DNA of 64,000 bases from Burkholderia cepacia (GTDB lineage Bacteria > Pseudomonadota > Gammaproteobacteria > Burkholderiales > Burkholderiaceae). The translations under genes were made by a program, and so were the position numbers. The notes below the pieces were generated by a model. That model saw nothing but the letters and a program-made list of their open reading frames with translations. It did no database searches and was not told the origin of the DNA. Below, in pieces: positions 1 to 8,861 of this stretch (the first letter of the stretch is position 1; each line of letters begins with the position of its first letter). Where the stretch lies: assembly GCF_001039005.1 (NCBI RefSeq), contig NZ_LDWR01000017.1:148804-212803 (forward strand). The letters run 5' to 3'.

Positions 1-306
1 GTAGCCGACCTTCGTCAGCACGACATAGTGGTTCATCCCCCAGTGCAGGATGCACGGCGTCTTGAGCGCGTCGAGCTCGCCCGCGTCGAACTGCAGCCCG
101 CGCGCGCGCAGGCCGAGATCGTTCGAGATCTCCATCAGGTCGAAGAACGACAGCCCGGAATCGATCCGCACCGGATAGCGGTTGCGCAGCGTGCGCAACG
201 TCGTTTCGCGCCCGTGCCACGACGCGATCATCGCGAGGCAGGCCAGGCCGCACTCCGTCACCTCGTCCTGCAGGACCGGACGGACTTTACGCGTATTGAA
301 GAGCAT
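1..306 (-). CDS. C39-peptidase ABC exporter, N-terminal part (runs off the left edge)
   Basis: Only the first 102 codons are inside the window; the gene continues past base 1. They form a complete-looking peptidase C39 domain, the cysteine protease fused to ABC exporters that cuts double-glycine leaders during export. Visible hallmarks are the oxyanion glutamine and nucleophile in LQDEVTECGLACLAMI (Q13, C19) and the catalytic histidine in MNHYVVL (H93). The ATG at 306 is chosen because it starts a protein of the usual family architecture, with C39 at the extreme N-terminus. Membrane and ATPase domains are expected beyond the edge but cannot be seen. Two genes with double-glycine leaders lie just upstream on the same strand and a TolC-like channel is divergent, so a peptide-exporting type I system is the natural reading. 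A non-peptidase C39-like domain is unlikely because both Cys and His are present. Confidence 0.85.
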   Translation of the reverse strand, partial: MLFNTRKVRPVLQDEVTECGLACLAMIASWHGRETTLRTLRNRYPVRIDSGLSFFDLMEISNDLGLRARGLQFDAGELDALKTPCILHWGMNHYVVLTKVGY

Positions 307-438
307 GGTCGGGCACCCGGGGCGCGACAACGCGCCGCCCGGGCCTGCCGGTGCGGGCCCGTGGCGGGTCGTGCGCGATACGCATGGGCGCAGCCGGCAC
401 GCTGCCGGCTGCGACGGAAGATCGGTGTTGCCGGCCGC

Positions 439-624
439 TCAGCGCGACGAGCCGAGCGACATCCGGAACTGCTCGACGGCGCGGGTCTGATACTGGGTCA
501 TCAGGCCCTGCAGCGTGGATCCGATCGACTGATTGACGAGATCGACCGTATAGGCGGCCGAATTGGAGTAAAGCGACGCGCCGCCGCGAATCTGGCGGGC
601 CTGGTCTTCCGTGATGTCTCGCAT
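439..624 (-). CDS. Double-glycine leader peptide A (candidate microcin/bacteriocin precursor)
   Basis: A 61-residue product. The N-terminus MRDITEDQARQIRGG is a typical double-glycine leader, with acidic and Gln residues, hydrophobic positions at -4/-7 and GG at 14-15, and would leave a 46-residue core starting ASLYSNSAAY. The ATG at 624 is preferred over longer in-frame starts because an AAAGG motif lies about 8 bases upstream and because the leader then begins at the N-terminus. The core has no cysteine, so no disulphide or lanthionine bridges are expected. It is rich in Ser, Gln and Thr, with an amphipathic-looking middle (VDLVNQSIGSTLQGLM). It lies 132 bases upstream of the C39 exporter gene on the same strand, which should process it. 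No homologue is recognised by eye. A signalling peptide or adhesin-like secreted protein is the alternative to a bacteriocin. Confidence 0.7.
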   Translation of the reverse strand: MRDITEDQARQIRGGASLYSNSAAYTVDLVNQSIGSTLQGLMTQYQTRAVEQFRMSLGSSR

Positions 625-817
625 TTTTGTGGCCTTTATATTGTCGGAATGCCCGCAGCCGTCAGCGAATTGAAAATCAATAGCCGTTGACTTTATTACG
701 GGGATAATCCGGCATTCCCGCCTCCTGATAATCGCCCGAACCGAAATAATGCATTTCGGATTCGATTTACTGCGATTGCGGCGATCGATTCTTTTCCTTC
801 TGTTTCGCAGCATTTCA

Positions 818-838
818 CGCGGGGGGCGCCTCCCCGCG
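818..838 (-). other. Intergenic hairpin between the two peptide genes
   Basis: CGCGGGG (818-824) pairs perfectly with CCCCGCG (832-838) around a 7-base loop, just downstream of peptide gene B. There is no T-run, so it is more likely an mRNA-stabilising or attenuating stem than a full terminator. It could let peptide B be made in excess over the exporter, but that is inference. Confidence 0.4.
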
Positions 839-846
839 CACGGCGG

Positions 847-1020
847 TTACTTGCCGGTGTTATTGAACGTCTTCGGGTTCTGCAGGTAATTGCCGAGGCT
901 CGGCAGGAACTGGCCGAGCGCGGTCACCACCGGCGCGGCGTCAACGGCGAGGCTACCCAGCGAGCTGATCGCACCGCCGCCATGCACATTCCTGACCTGT
1001 TCCGTCGTCATGACCTTCAT
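847..1020 (-). CDS. Double-glycine leader peptide B (candidate microcin/bacteriocin precursor)
   Basis: A 57-residue product: leader MKVMTTEQVRNVHGG, then a 42-residue core starting GAISSLGSLAVDAAPVV. The sequence AGGAG at 1027-1031 is a strong ribosome site; it leaves 6 bases to the ATG at 1020 and only 3 to the ATG at 1023, so 1020 is preferred. The core is rich in Gly, Ala, Ser and Leu, with a hydrophobic first half and a more polar Asn/Lys tail and no cysteine, a composition like that of class II microcins and small pore-forming peptides. Leader A and leader B share the layout T-E-x-Q-x-R-x-x-x-G-G, consistent with one shared C39 protease. It is the first gene of the minus-strand unit that runs to the exporter. 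The surrounding DNA is more AT-rich than the rest of the window. Function is inferred from leader and context only. Confidence 0.72.
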   Translation of the reverse strand: MKVMTTEQVRNVHGGGAISSLGSLAVDAAPVVTALGQFLPSLGNYLQNPKTFNNTGK

Positions 1021-1301
1021 CATTCTCTCCTCGTAAAAAATAAAGATGATGCAAAGAACCTTCATTGAAAGACCAACGGCTTTTAATCCCTAGCGACTTG
1101 TTAATCTAATAATCACTGCGATTACGAGCCGAAATCAGGCTATCATGCGAGCGCATCGGAATTCAATGGAGGACACACTCTTACATGCGCGTTTTCCGGT
1201 GCGCGGTGGATAGCAGTCATTCACGCTGTTTGAATTTCAATTTCAAAACGTTTAAATCCCGCCGCAATGCGTTGCGGCACGGGCAGGAGACGGAGACGGC
1301 C

Positions 1302-2717
1302 ATGTTTGAAACGAGGCGCGCGAATCGCGGATCGGCGATGCGGGATACGGGTAATTCCCTATCAAGATTTTCGACTAGGTGGAATCCCCTACTTGCAACC
1401 ATAACACTGTTCACTGTAACGATAGTCGGCATGCCTGCGCACGCGCACGCGTTTTGCCTCGACTCCGCTTACCAGTACCCGGCCGTGCACGATCCGCGCT
1501 ACCTGCAGGCGCGCAGCGAATATGATGCGGCCCGGCAGAAATTTCCCGAGGCGCGCGCGCAGATGCTGCCGCAGGCCACCGCGCAGCTCGAATGGGGGCG
1601 CTACGGCACGCATGCGAACCTGTTCGGCATCGACGTCAGCGGCTCGAACAACGCCGCCTACGGTGCCGCGCAGGTCACGCAGGCGCTGTTCAACGTGCCC
1701 TACCTGTACGACATGCGGCGCGCGACCGAGTACGAGGAATCGTCGAAGCAGAAGCTCGAGGTCGCGAAGCAGGACCTGATCCTGCGTGTCGCGAACGCAT
1801 GCTTCGACCTGCTGAGCGCGCGCGAGAAGCTGCAGTCGGCCGACGACGAAGTGAACGCGCTCACGCGGCTCGAAAGCGATACGCGACGCATGGCCCAGCT
1901 CGGGATGAAGACGATCGGCGACACGGCCGAGATCGAGGCGCGCCGCAGCCTCGCGCAATCCGACGAGGCGCTCGCGCAGACCGACGTCGATGCGCGCCGC
2001 GCGCGCTACGAGACGCTGCTCGGTTCGACGATCGATTTTTCGCGCTGGCCGCGGCTCGCGATGCGCGGGACGTCGCCGCGCATCCCGTCCGGCGACTACG
2101 CGCCGCAGGACAACCCCGCGTACCAGCAGGCGTACCGCGACGTCCAGGTCGCGCGGCTCGCCGCGAAGCGTGTCGGCGCGGAGCACCTGCCGACCGTCGA
2201 CCTGTTCGCGTCGTATTCGCGCGGGCTCAATCCGAACCTGCGCGGGCTCACCGATCGTTCGGACTTCCATCAAAGTGCGTTCGGCGTGCAGGTGACGATC
2301 CCGATTTTTTCCGGCGGCAGCGTGTACTACCGGCAGGTGGAAGCCGAGCACGTGACCGAGCAATACCGCAACCGGCTGCGCGAGGTCGAGGAGCAACTGG
2401 GCACCGATCATCGCGAGGCGCTGTCCGCGCTCGAATCGGTCGGCACGCGCATCCGCGCGCTGCAGCAGTCGCTGCAGGCCGCACGGCTCGCGTACGACTC
2501 GTCGATGAAGGCGCATCAGGTCGGCTACAGCACGACGTACGAAACACTGAACCTGCGGCGCGACATCTCGGGCATCCGGCAGAAGCTGTTCGACAGCTAT
2601 CTCGATGCACTGAAGCTGCAACTGAAACTGAAAAGCGTGCTCGGCACGCTCGACGAGCAATCGCTGATCGCGGTGGACAGCTTCCTCGAAAGCAACGCGG
2701 CGAACGACCGGAGCTGA
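1302..2717 (+). CDS. TolC-family outer-membrane efflux/secretion channel
   Basis: A 471-residue product from the ATG at 1302, which has GGAG 6 bases upstream; in-frame starts up to 1185 exist but lack such a site. A hydrophobic segment (LLATITLFTVTIVGMPAHAHA) followed by FCLDSAYQYP reads as a signal peptide cleaved after AHA. The rest is the duplicated outer-membrane-efflux-protein fold: long helical repeats rich in Ala, Glu, Arg and Gln, with beta-segments such as FGVQVTIPIFSGGSVYYRQVEAE, the usual TolC second-repeat motif. TolC proteins form the trimeric outer-membrane exit duct of type I secretion and RND pumps. Here it is divergent from the two double-glycine peptides and the C39 exporter, so it probably completes that secretion apparatus. 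No periplasmic adaptor (HlyD-like) gene is visible inside the window; it may lie beyond the left edge. Confidence 0.85.
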   Translation: MFETRRANRGSAMRDTGNSLSRFSTRWNPLLATITLFTVTIVGMPAHAHAFCLDSAYQYPAVHDPRYLQARSEYDAARQKFPEARAQMLPQATAQLEWGRYGTHANLFGIDVSGSNNAAYGAAQVTQALFNVPYLYDMRRATEYEESSKQKLEVAKQDLILRVANACFDLLSAREKLQSADDEVNALTRLESDTRRMAQLGMKTIGDTAEIEARRSLAQSDEALAQTDVDARRARYETLLGSTIDFSRWPRLAMRGTSPRIPSGDYAPQDNPAYQQAYRDVQVARLAAKRVGAEHLPTVDLFASYSRGLNPNLRGLTDRSDFHQSAFGVQVTIPIFSGGSVYYRQVEAEHVTEQYRNRLREVEEQLGTDHREALSALESVGTRIRALQQSLQAARLAYDSSMKAHQVGYSTTYETLNLRRDISGIRQKLFDSYLDALKLQLKLKSVLGTLDEQSLIAVDSFLESNAANDRS

Positions 2718-2801
2718 GTGCGATGCAACGCGCAACATGTGTACCCGCACGTGCACCACCGGCTCGCGCAGCGGTCACGGCGTGCAGGGGTATACGCGAT
2801 G

Positions 2802-2830
2802 TTGCGTCCGAAAAAAACTTTGCATAGAGT
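2802..2830 (+). promoter_or_regulatory. Candidate sigma70 promoter of the ami operon
   Basis: TTGCGT (2802-2807), a 17-base spacer and TAGAGT (2825-2830) give a plausible sigma70 promoter about 230 bases before amiE. Transcription from here would start near 2837 and include both leader hairpins described next. The match is moderate, and the spacing is what makes it credible. Confidence 0.4.
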
Positions 2831-2848
2831 GCATCCCATCGATCCGGC

Positions 2849-2961
2849 GGACAAAGACGTCCCACGATCGTGCGCAGCGCGAGCCCGATAGCCCGCGCTT
2901 CGCCGGCCGCACATCCGGCCACCTATCCGCATTCCCGTTATCCGACAGCGTTGTCGGATGA
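2849..2961 (+). promoter_or_regulatory. ANTAR-type leader RNA of the ami operon
   Basis: Two stem-loops with six-base loops carrying A at position 1 and G at position 4, the known recognition pattern of ANTAR-domain antiterminators. The downstream hairpin is strong: TTATCCGAC (2938-2946) pairs with GTCGGATGA (2953-2961, one G-U pair) around loop AGCGTT. The upstream one is weak: GGAC (2849-2852) and GTCC (2859-2862) around loop AAAGAC. Between them a third hexaloop hairpin (2905-2920, loop CACATC) lacks the A1/G4 signature. AmiR, encoded at the end of this operon, is an ANTAR protein. In Pseudomonas aeruginosa AmiR prevents termination in the amiE leader. The 75-base gap between the two matching hairpins is longer than usual, so only the second is called with confidence. 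Confidence 0.6.
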
Positions 2962-2975
2962 ACGGACCGGCAAAG

Positions 2976-3014
2976 AAGCCCTTGCCTCGCTCGTCGAGGC
3001 AAGGGCTTTTTTTT
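2976..3014 (+). terminator. Intrinsic terminator in the amiE leader
   Basis: AAGCCCTTGCCTCG (2976-2989) pairs perfectly with CGAGGCAAGGGCTT (2995-3008) around a 5-base loop and runs straight into eight T (3007-3014). It sits 14 bases after the ANTAR hairpin and 43 bases before the amiE start. That is the position expected for the terminator that AmiR overrides when an inducing amide is present. It could also stop read-through from the TolC-like gene. Confidence 0.85.
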
Positions 3015-3057
3015 GCGCTTCGAAAACGCACGTCTTCACCCGAACCAGGAGCACACC

Positions 3058-4095
3058 ATGCGTCATGGCGATATTTCCAGCAGCAACGACGCCGTCGGCG
3101 TCGCCGTCGTCCAGTACAAGATGCCGCGCCTGCACACGCGCGCCGATGTCATCGCGAACGCACGCGAAATCGCGGAACGCGTGGTCGGCATCAAGCGCGG
3201 CCTGCCCGGCATGGACCTCATCGTGTTTCCCGAATATTCGACGCACGGGATCATGTACGACGCGAAGGAGATGGTCGACACGGCATCGACGATTCCCGGC
3301 GAGGAAACCGACATCTTCGCGGCCGCGTGCCGCAAGGCGAACGTGTGGGGCGTGTTCTCGCTGACCGGCGAGCGCCACGAGGAGCACCCGAACAAGGCGC
3401 CGTACAACACGCTCGTGCTGATCAACAACCAGGGCGAAATCGTGCAGAAGTACCGCAAGATCATGCCGTGGGTGCCGGTCGAAGGCTGGTATCCGGGCGA
3501 TTGCACGTATGTCGCCGACGGGCCGAAGGGGCTCAAGATCAGCCTGATCATCTGCGACGACGGCAACTACCCGGAGATCTGGCGCGACTGCGCGATGCGC
3601 GGCGCCGAGCTCGTCGTGCGCTGCCAGGGCTACATGTACCCGGCGAAGGACCAGCAGGTGCTCGTGTCGAAGGCGATGGCGTTCATGAACAACTGCTACG
3701 TCGCGGTCGCGAACGCATCCGGGTTCGACGGCGTGTACTCGTATTTCGGCCACTCGGCGATCGTCGGCTTCGACGGCCGCACGCTCGGCGAATGCGGCGA
3801 AGAGGAGAACGGCGTGCAGTATGCGGAGCTGTCGGTGAGCCTGATCCGCGACGCGCGCCGCAACATGCAGTCGCAGAACCACCTGTACAAGCTGCTGCAT
3901 CGCGGCTACACCGGCAAGATCGGTTCCGGCGAATCGCCGAACGGCGTCGCACAATGCCCGTTCGAGTTCTACGCGAACTGGGTAAACGACCCGGACGGCA
4001 CGCGCCAGGCCGTCGAACGCCTCACCCGCGCGACGCCCGGCACGCCCGAATGCCCGATCGAGGGCATTCCGTCCGAAGCGCCCGCGCACCGCTGA
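3058..4095 (+). CDS. amiE: Aliphatic amidase
   Basis: A 345-residue cytoplasmic enzyme that hydrolyses short amides such as acetamide and propionamide to the acid and ammonia. It aligns by eye almost throughout with P. aeruginosa AmiE (346 residues), beginning [20 protein letters not shown]. The nitrilase-superfamily triad falls at the same positions, E59 (VFPEY), K134 (KYRKI) and C166 (IICDDGN), and the GERHEEHP and [13 protein letters not shown] blocks are intact. The ATG at 3058 has AGGAG 6 bases upstream. It is the first gene of the operon, directly behind the ANTAR leader and terminator, and a perfect 11-bp hairpin separates it from amiS. Expression should be induced by short amides through AmiC/AmiR. 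Confidence 0.97.
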   Translation: MRHGDISSSNDAVGVAVVQYKMPRLHTRADVIANAREIAERVVGIKRGLPGMDLIVFPEYSTHGIMYDAKEMVDTASTIPGEETDIFAAACRKANVWGVFSLTGERHEEHPNKAPYNTLVLINNQGEIVQKYRKIMPWVPVEGWYPGDCTYVADGPKGLKISLIICDDGNYPEIWRDCAMRGAELVVRCQGYMYPAKDQQVLVSKAMAFMNNCYVAVANASGFDGVYSYFGHSAIVGFDGRTLGECGEEENGVQYAELSVSLIRDARRNMQSQNHLYKLLHRGYTGKIGSGESPNGVAQCPFEFYANWVNDPDGTRQAVERLTRATPGTPECPIEGIPSEAPAHR

Positions 4096-4111
4096 GCACG
4101 CGCCCCACCCG

Positions 4112-4138
4112 GCCGTTCGCGCCGCGTGCGCGAACGGC
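4112..4138 (+). other. Intercistronic hairpin amiE-amiS
   Basis: GCCGTTCGCGC (4112-4122) and GCGCGAACGGC (4128-4138) form a perfect 11-bp stem with a CGCGT loop in the 68-base gap. It has no T-run. It would protect the amiE 3' end or partly attenuate the downstream genes; both roles are inference. Confidence 0.45.
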
Positions 4139-4163
4139 TCCGTCTCACTCTGGAGCCCTCATC

Positions 4164-4645
4164 ATGCTCGGTGTCGCTCTCTTCTTCATCGGCGCGGTGC
4201 TGGTCGTCAACGGCGTCGCGCTCACCGGCCGCATCGAACCGCGCGACGCGGCCGGCCTGAACCTGCTCGTCGGGCTGCTCGCACTGCTGATCAATCTCGC
4301 CGGCCTCGTGCAGGCATCGGCGCCGCCGCAGTATTTCTCGAGCGCGGGCGGCCTGCTGTTCGCGTTCACCTACCTGTATCTCGCCGCCGTCCAGTGGCGC
4401 GGCCTGCAAGGCGCGGGCCTCGGCTGGTACTGCCTGTTCGTCGCGATCAGCGCGCTCGTCTATGCGGGCACGTCGCACGACGTGCGCTTCGGTGCGATGT
4501 GGCTGCTGTGGTCGAGCCTGTGGTTCCTGTTCTTCGTCGCGCTCGGGCTGAAGCGGACCGTGCGCTTCCTGCCCGGCTACACGATCGCGATCGGCGTCGG
4601 CACCTGCTGGCTGCCCGGCATGCTGATGATGACGGGGAGGTGGTA

Positions 4646-4646
<1 letters not shown>
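4164..4646 (+). CDS. amiS: AmiS/UreI family amide channel
   Basis: A 160-residue protein made of about six hydrophobic helices with very short loops, ending RFLPGYTIAIGVGTCWLPGMLMMTGRW. AmiS/UreI proteins are inner-membrane channels or transporters for short amides and urea. The ATG at 4164 has a GGAG 9 bases upstream. The stop TAA shares its last base with the ATG of the next gene. In P. aeruginosa amiS is the last gene of the cluster; here it comes directly after amiE, a different gene order with the same content. The substrate would enter here and be cleaved by AmiE. Confidence 0.9.
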
Positions 4647-5475
<829 letters not shown>

Positions 5476-5479
<4 letters not shown>

Positions 5480-7032
5480 GCGCGCTGCAGCTTTCCCGCT
5501 TCCTGCACGGGATGACCGCGCATGAAACCGACGTGCGGCTCGACGATGCGGCGCTGCGCGCGACGCTCGGCCACGCCGCGTTGCGGGTGCCGCGTGCGTT
5601 GCCGCCCGATGCACGCATCGCGGCGGCCGCGCATGCGCTCGCGCACTGGCTGCATTCGCCGTCCGGCGAGCCGGTCGACACGCTGACGCCGCTCGGCATC
5701 GCCGTCGCCGGGTTGATCGAGGATGCGCGCGTCGAAACGCTGCTCGCACGCACATGGCCGGGGTTCGCGACGTTCTGGGCCCCCGCGTTCGCGCCGATCG
5801 ACCGTGAAGGCCTAACGTTCGGCCGCCTGTGCGCGCGGCTCGCGAAGGCGCTGTTCGATCCGTCGTATCGCGACGGCAACCCGTGGGTCGACAAGGGCGC
5901 GCAACTGTTCGCCGCGCAGCGCGACAGACTCGGCGACTATCGCGCGTTGCGCACGATCGCATCGCGGCTCGCGAACGATCTCGGGCAGATGCGCGTGCGT
6001 TTCGAACCCGACGACGGCGCATGGCTGCGCTATCGCGACGACAACGCATGGTTGTGGGCACAACCGGCCGACGCGGCCGAGCGCGCGGGCAATGCAGGTG
6101 TCGAGATGTCGGCCGCGACCGGTGGCAGCAGCGACGAACCCGACGACCAACCGCCACCGGCGCCGGATGCGCCGCGCTATCCCGAATGGAATTGCCACAC
6201 GCAGTGCGAGCGCCGCGACTGGACCACGGTCGTCGAACGCGCGCCTGCCACGTCGGCACCACCACGTTCGCTTGCCGCGCTGATCGAAGCCGACCGCCGC
6301 GCGGCAAAGCGGATGCCGTCCACGCGCGCGGCGGAACCGATGCGGCGCGTCGGCCGCCAGCTCGACGGCGATGCGCTCGATGTCGATGCGGCGATCGCCG
6401 CACGCATCGCGCGCCGCGCCGGGCATGCGCCCGATCCGCGCGTGTTCCGGCACCGCGTGCCGCACGATGCGCGCGGGCCCGTGCTGATCCTGCTCGATTT
6501 GTCCGCGTCGACGGCCGCGCACGTCGCCGCGCTCGAGAAGCGCGCCGCCTTCGTGCTCGGCGACCTGTTCGACCGGCAACGGCGGCGCTGGGCCGTGCAC
6601 GGCTACACGTCGGATGGCCGGCACCGCGTGTACTACGCGCGCTTCAAGGATTTCGGCGACGCATTCGACGCCGGCCGCCGCGCGGCGCTGCTCGCGGCCG
6701 ACGCCGGGATGAGCACGCGCACGGGCGCGGCATTGCGCCATGCGCTGGCGTTGCTGCGCCGCGAAGCCGCAAACGCGCGGCCCGCCGTGCTGATGATCGG
6801 CGACGGCGAAGCCGCCGACATCGACGTGTTCGACCCGCGCTACCTCGCCGAGGATGCGCGCCATGCCGCGCGCCAGGGCCGGCAGCGCGGCGTCGCGATC
6901 GCCGGCCTGTCGTTCGGCGCGCCGCCCGGGTTGTCTACAATACTTGGCGTCGGCCCAGGCTGCGTTCACGCGGCGAACGGCGACGCGTTGCCCGCCGTCG
7001 TCGCGCACGCGGCCGGGCGGCTGACCGCGTAA
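5476..7032 (+). CDS. VWA-domain protein, NorD/CbbO-like partner of the AAA+ ATPase
   Basis: A 518-residue protein with an alpha-helical N-terminal half, a Pro/Asp-rich linker around residues 210-240 and a C-terminal von Willebrand A domain. The metal-ion-dependent adhesion site is complete: DLSAST at the start of the domain, then T of STRTGAALRHAL and D of MIGDGEAADI. The architecture and the adjacency to a CbbQ/NorQ-type ATPase match the CbbO/NorD family, whose VWA domain ties the ATPase ring to its client. The ATG overlaps the ATPase stop (ATGA), implying translational coupling. It sits between amiS and amiC inside the amidase operon, so it should be induced with them. No catalytic motif is visible. 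The exact client remains unknown. Confidence 0.85.
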
Positions 7033-7076
7033 CGCCCTTACCCGGAACGAACAGGGCAGACTCAGGACAGACACGA

Positions 7077-8219
7077 ATGAACAGTGTGAAGGTTGGCGTA
7101 TTGTTCTCGCAGAGCGGATGCACGTCGCACCTTGGCCAGAGCCAGTTGCGCGGCACGCTGCAGGCGATTGCCGAGATCAACGAAGCGGGAGGCGCGAACG
7201 GCTGCGAGATCGTGCCGGTCGTGCGCGACGCGCGTTCGGACCCGGCCGTTTACGCGCGGCTCGCCGAAGAGCTGATCGCCACCGAACGCGTGAACGTGCT
7301 GTTCGGCGCGTATATGTCGAGCAGCCGCAAGGCGCTGATTCCGATCGTCGAGAAGTGGGACAAGCTGCTGTTCTACCCGACCCTCTATGAGGGCTTCGAG
7401 TTCTCGCCGAACGTGATCTACACCGGCGCGGCGCCGAACCAGAACAGCGTGCAGCTCGCCGCGTTCATGACCGCTCAGTTCGGCGCGCGCGTGTATCTGG
7501 TCGGGTCCGACTACATCTACCCGTACGAGTCGAACCGCATCATGATCGACCTCGTCACGCAGCATCCGGAAGGCCAGATCCTCGGCGAGGTGTACATGCC
7601 GCTCGTCGCGTCCGAGCAGGATTTCGCGGCGGTCGTCGCGGACATCCGCGCAAAGGCGCCCGACTTCGTGTTCAGCACGCTCGTCGGCGACAGCACGGCC
7701 GCGTTCTACCGCGCCTATGCGCAAGCCGGCCTCGATGCGCGCAAGATGCCGATCGCGAGCCTGACGACGTCCGAGATCGAGCTCGGCCAGATGGGCGCGG
7801 CCGCGGCCGGCCACTACACGTCGTCGCCCTATTTCCAGACCATCGATTCTGACGTGAACCGTCGCTGCATCGCGCAGCTCAAGGCGCGCTTCGGCGACGA
7901 TGCGAGCGCGTCCGCGCCGTGGGAGGCCGCGTATTTCCAGGTCCACCTGTTCGCCAATGCGCTCGCGCGGGCCGGCACCGACCAGCGCGACCGGCTCGTC
8001 GAACATCTCGCGGATGCGGAATTCGACGCGCCGCAGGGGCGCGTGAAGATCGACCGGCTCACGCAGCACACCTGCCTCTATCCGCGCATCGGCTGCGCGA
8101 CGGCCGACGGCAATTTCACGATCGTGCGCGAAGCGACGCGGCGCGTGCATCCCGATCCGTACCTCATCACGCACTCACTCGGCGATCGCGTGCACACGCC
8201 CGACGAACAGAAGGCGTAA
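7077..8219 (+). CDS. amiC: Amide sensor / negative regulator AmiC
   Basis: A 380-residue protein of the periplasmic-binding-protein fold that lacks a signal peptide (it starts MNSVKVGVLFSQSGCTSHLG), as expected for cytoplasmic AmiC (385 residues in P. aeruginosa). Conserved AmiC segments include LFGAYMSSSRKALIPIVEK, FYPTLYEGFEFSPN and GSDYIYPYESNRI. AmiC binds acetamide-type ligands and, without ligand, holds AmiR inactive in a complex. It is immediately followed by amiR (6-base gap), which supports co-folding of the pair. Related sequences serve as UrtA-type urea-binding lipoproteins of ABC importers, but no ABC permease genes are near and no export signal is present, so the regulator call is preferred. 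Confidence 0.93.
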   Translation: MNSVKVGVLFSQSGCTSHLGQSQLRGTLQAIAEINEAGGANGCEIVPVVRDARSDPAVYARLAEELIATERVNVLFGAYMSSSRKALIPIVEKWDKLLFYPTLYEGFEFSPNVIYTGAAPNQNSVQLAAFMTAQFGARVYLVGSDYIYPYESNRIMIDLVTQHPEGQILGEVYMPLVASEQDFAAVVADIRAKAPDFVFSTLVGDSTAAFYRAYAQAGLDARKMPIASLTTSEIELGQMGAAAAGHYTSSPYFQTIDSDVNRRCIAQLKARFGDDASASAPWEAAYFQVHLFANALARAGTDQRDRLVEHLADAEFDAPQGRVKIDRLTQHTCLYPRIGCATADGNFTIVREATRRVHPDPYLITHSLGDRVHTPDEQKA

Positions 8220-8225
8220 CCGACG

Positions 8226-8837
8226 ATGCGCGCCCGCACCCCGATCCGCTCGACGCCTCGCCTGCTCGCCGAACTGCGTTCGCTCCGCGTGATGGTCTAC
8301 TACCCGGAAGACGACAACGGCCTGCTGATCGTCGAGCAGCTGTCGCGTATCGGCTGCCCGAGCGAGCAGCGCTGGCCGCCGCCCGCCACGCTGCCGGAAA
8401 GCGTCGATCTCGTGATTCTCGCGGTGCGGCCCGACCTGCTGCACCTGTCGATCCCGTGGCTGGAAGACGACGCACGGCCGCCAGTCATCGCCGTCACGAC
8501 CTACGAAAGCCCGACCATTCTCGAACTGATGCTGCGCATCGACGCACAGAGCGCGGTCACGACGCCCGTGCGCTCGTTCGGCCTGTTGAGCGCGATGGCG
8601 CTCGCGTGCCACCAGAGCCGCCGGCACGAAGAATATCGGCGGCGCATCGCGCAGCTCGAACAGCGCGTGATGTCCGCACGCACGCTGCAAGAAGCGAAAT
8701 CGCTATTGATGCAGCACAACGCGATCAGCGAGGAAGAGGCGTACCAGCAGATCCGCTCGCAGGCGATGGAGCGGCGCATTTCGATCAACCAGCTCGCCGA
8801 GCAGATCGTGCACGCGCATGGGCTGCTGAAGCGGTGA
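8226..8837 (+). CDS. amiR: ANTAR-domain antiterminator AmiR
   Basis: A 203-residue protein with a pseudo-receiver N-terminal domain (RVMVYYPEDDNGLLIVEQLSRIG, without the usual phospho-acceptor context), a coiled-coil linker (HEEYRRRIAQLEQRVMSAR) and a C-terminal ANTAR domain (LMQHNAISEEEAYQQIRSQA, then MERRISINQLAEQIV). ANTAR domains bind paired hexaloop RNA hairpins and block terminator formation. The matching leader with a hexaloop hairpin and terminator is upstream of amiE in this window. It is the last gene of the operon, so induction gives positive feedback. The ATG at 8226 is 6 bases after the amiC stop. Confidence 0.93.
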   Translation: MRARTPIRSTPRLLAELRSLRVMVYYPEDDNGLLIVEQLSRIGCPSEQRWPPPATLPESVDLVILAVRPDLLHLSIPWLEDDARPPVIAVTTYESPTILELMLRIDAQSAVTTPVRSFGLLSAMALACHQSRRHEEYRRRIAQLEQRVMSARTLQEAKSLLMQHNAISEEEAYQQIRSQAMERRISINQLAEQIVHAHGLLKR

Positions 8838-8861
8838 CACACACCCGTTGTTCGCCGCGTG

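Noticed and set aside
28..690. 220-codon plus-strand frame at the left edge
   Set aside because: It is antisense to the C39 domain and to peptide gene A, both of which have recognisable motifs on the minus strand.
1389..2759. Long 456-codon open frame on the minus strand opposite the TolC-like gene
   Set aside because: It is the Arg/Ala/Val-rich antisense shadow of a real gene with signal peptide and family motifs; such shadows are normal in high-GC DNA.
2905..2920. Hexaloop hairpin GGCCG-CACATC-CGGCC as the first ANTAR hairpin
   Set aside because: The loop lacks A at position 1 and G at position 4; the hairpin at 2849-2862 fits the rule better although its stem is shorter.
7077..8219. UrtA-type urea ABC binding protein
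   Set aside because: No signal peptide or lipobox and no urtBCDE genes; adjacency to amiR supports AmiC.
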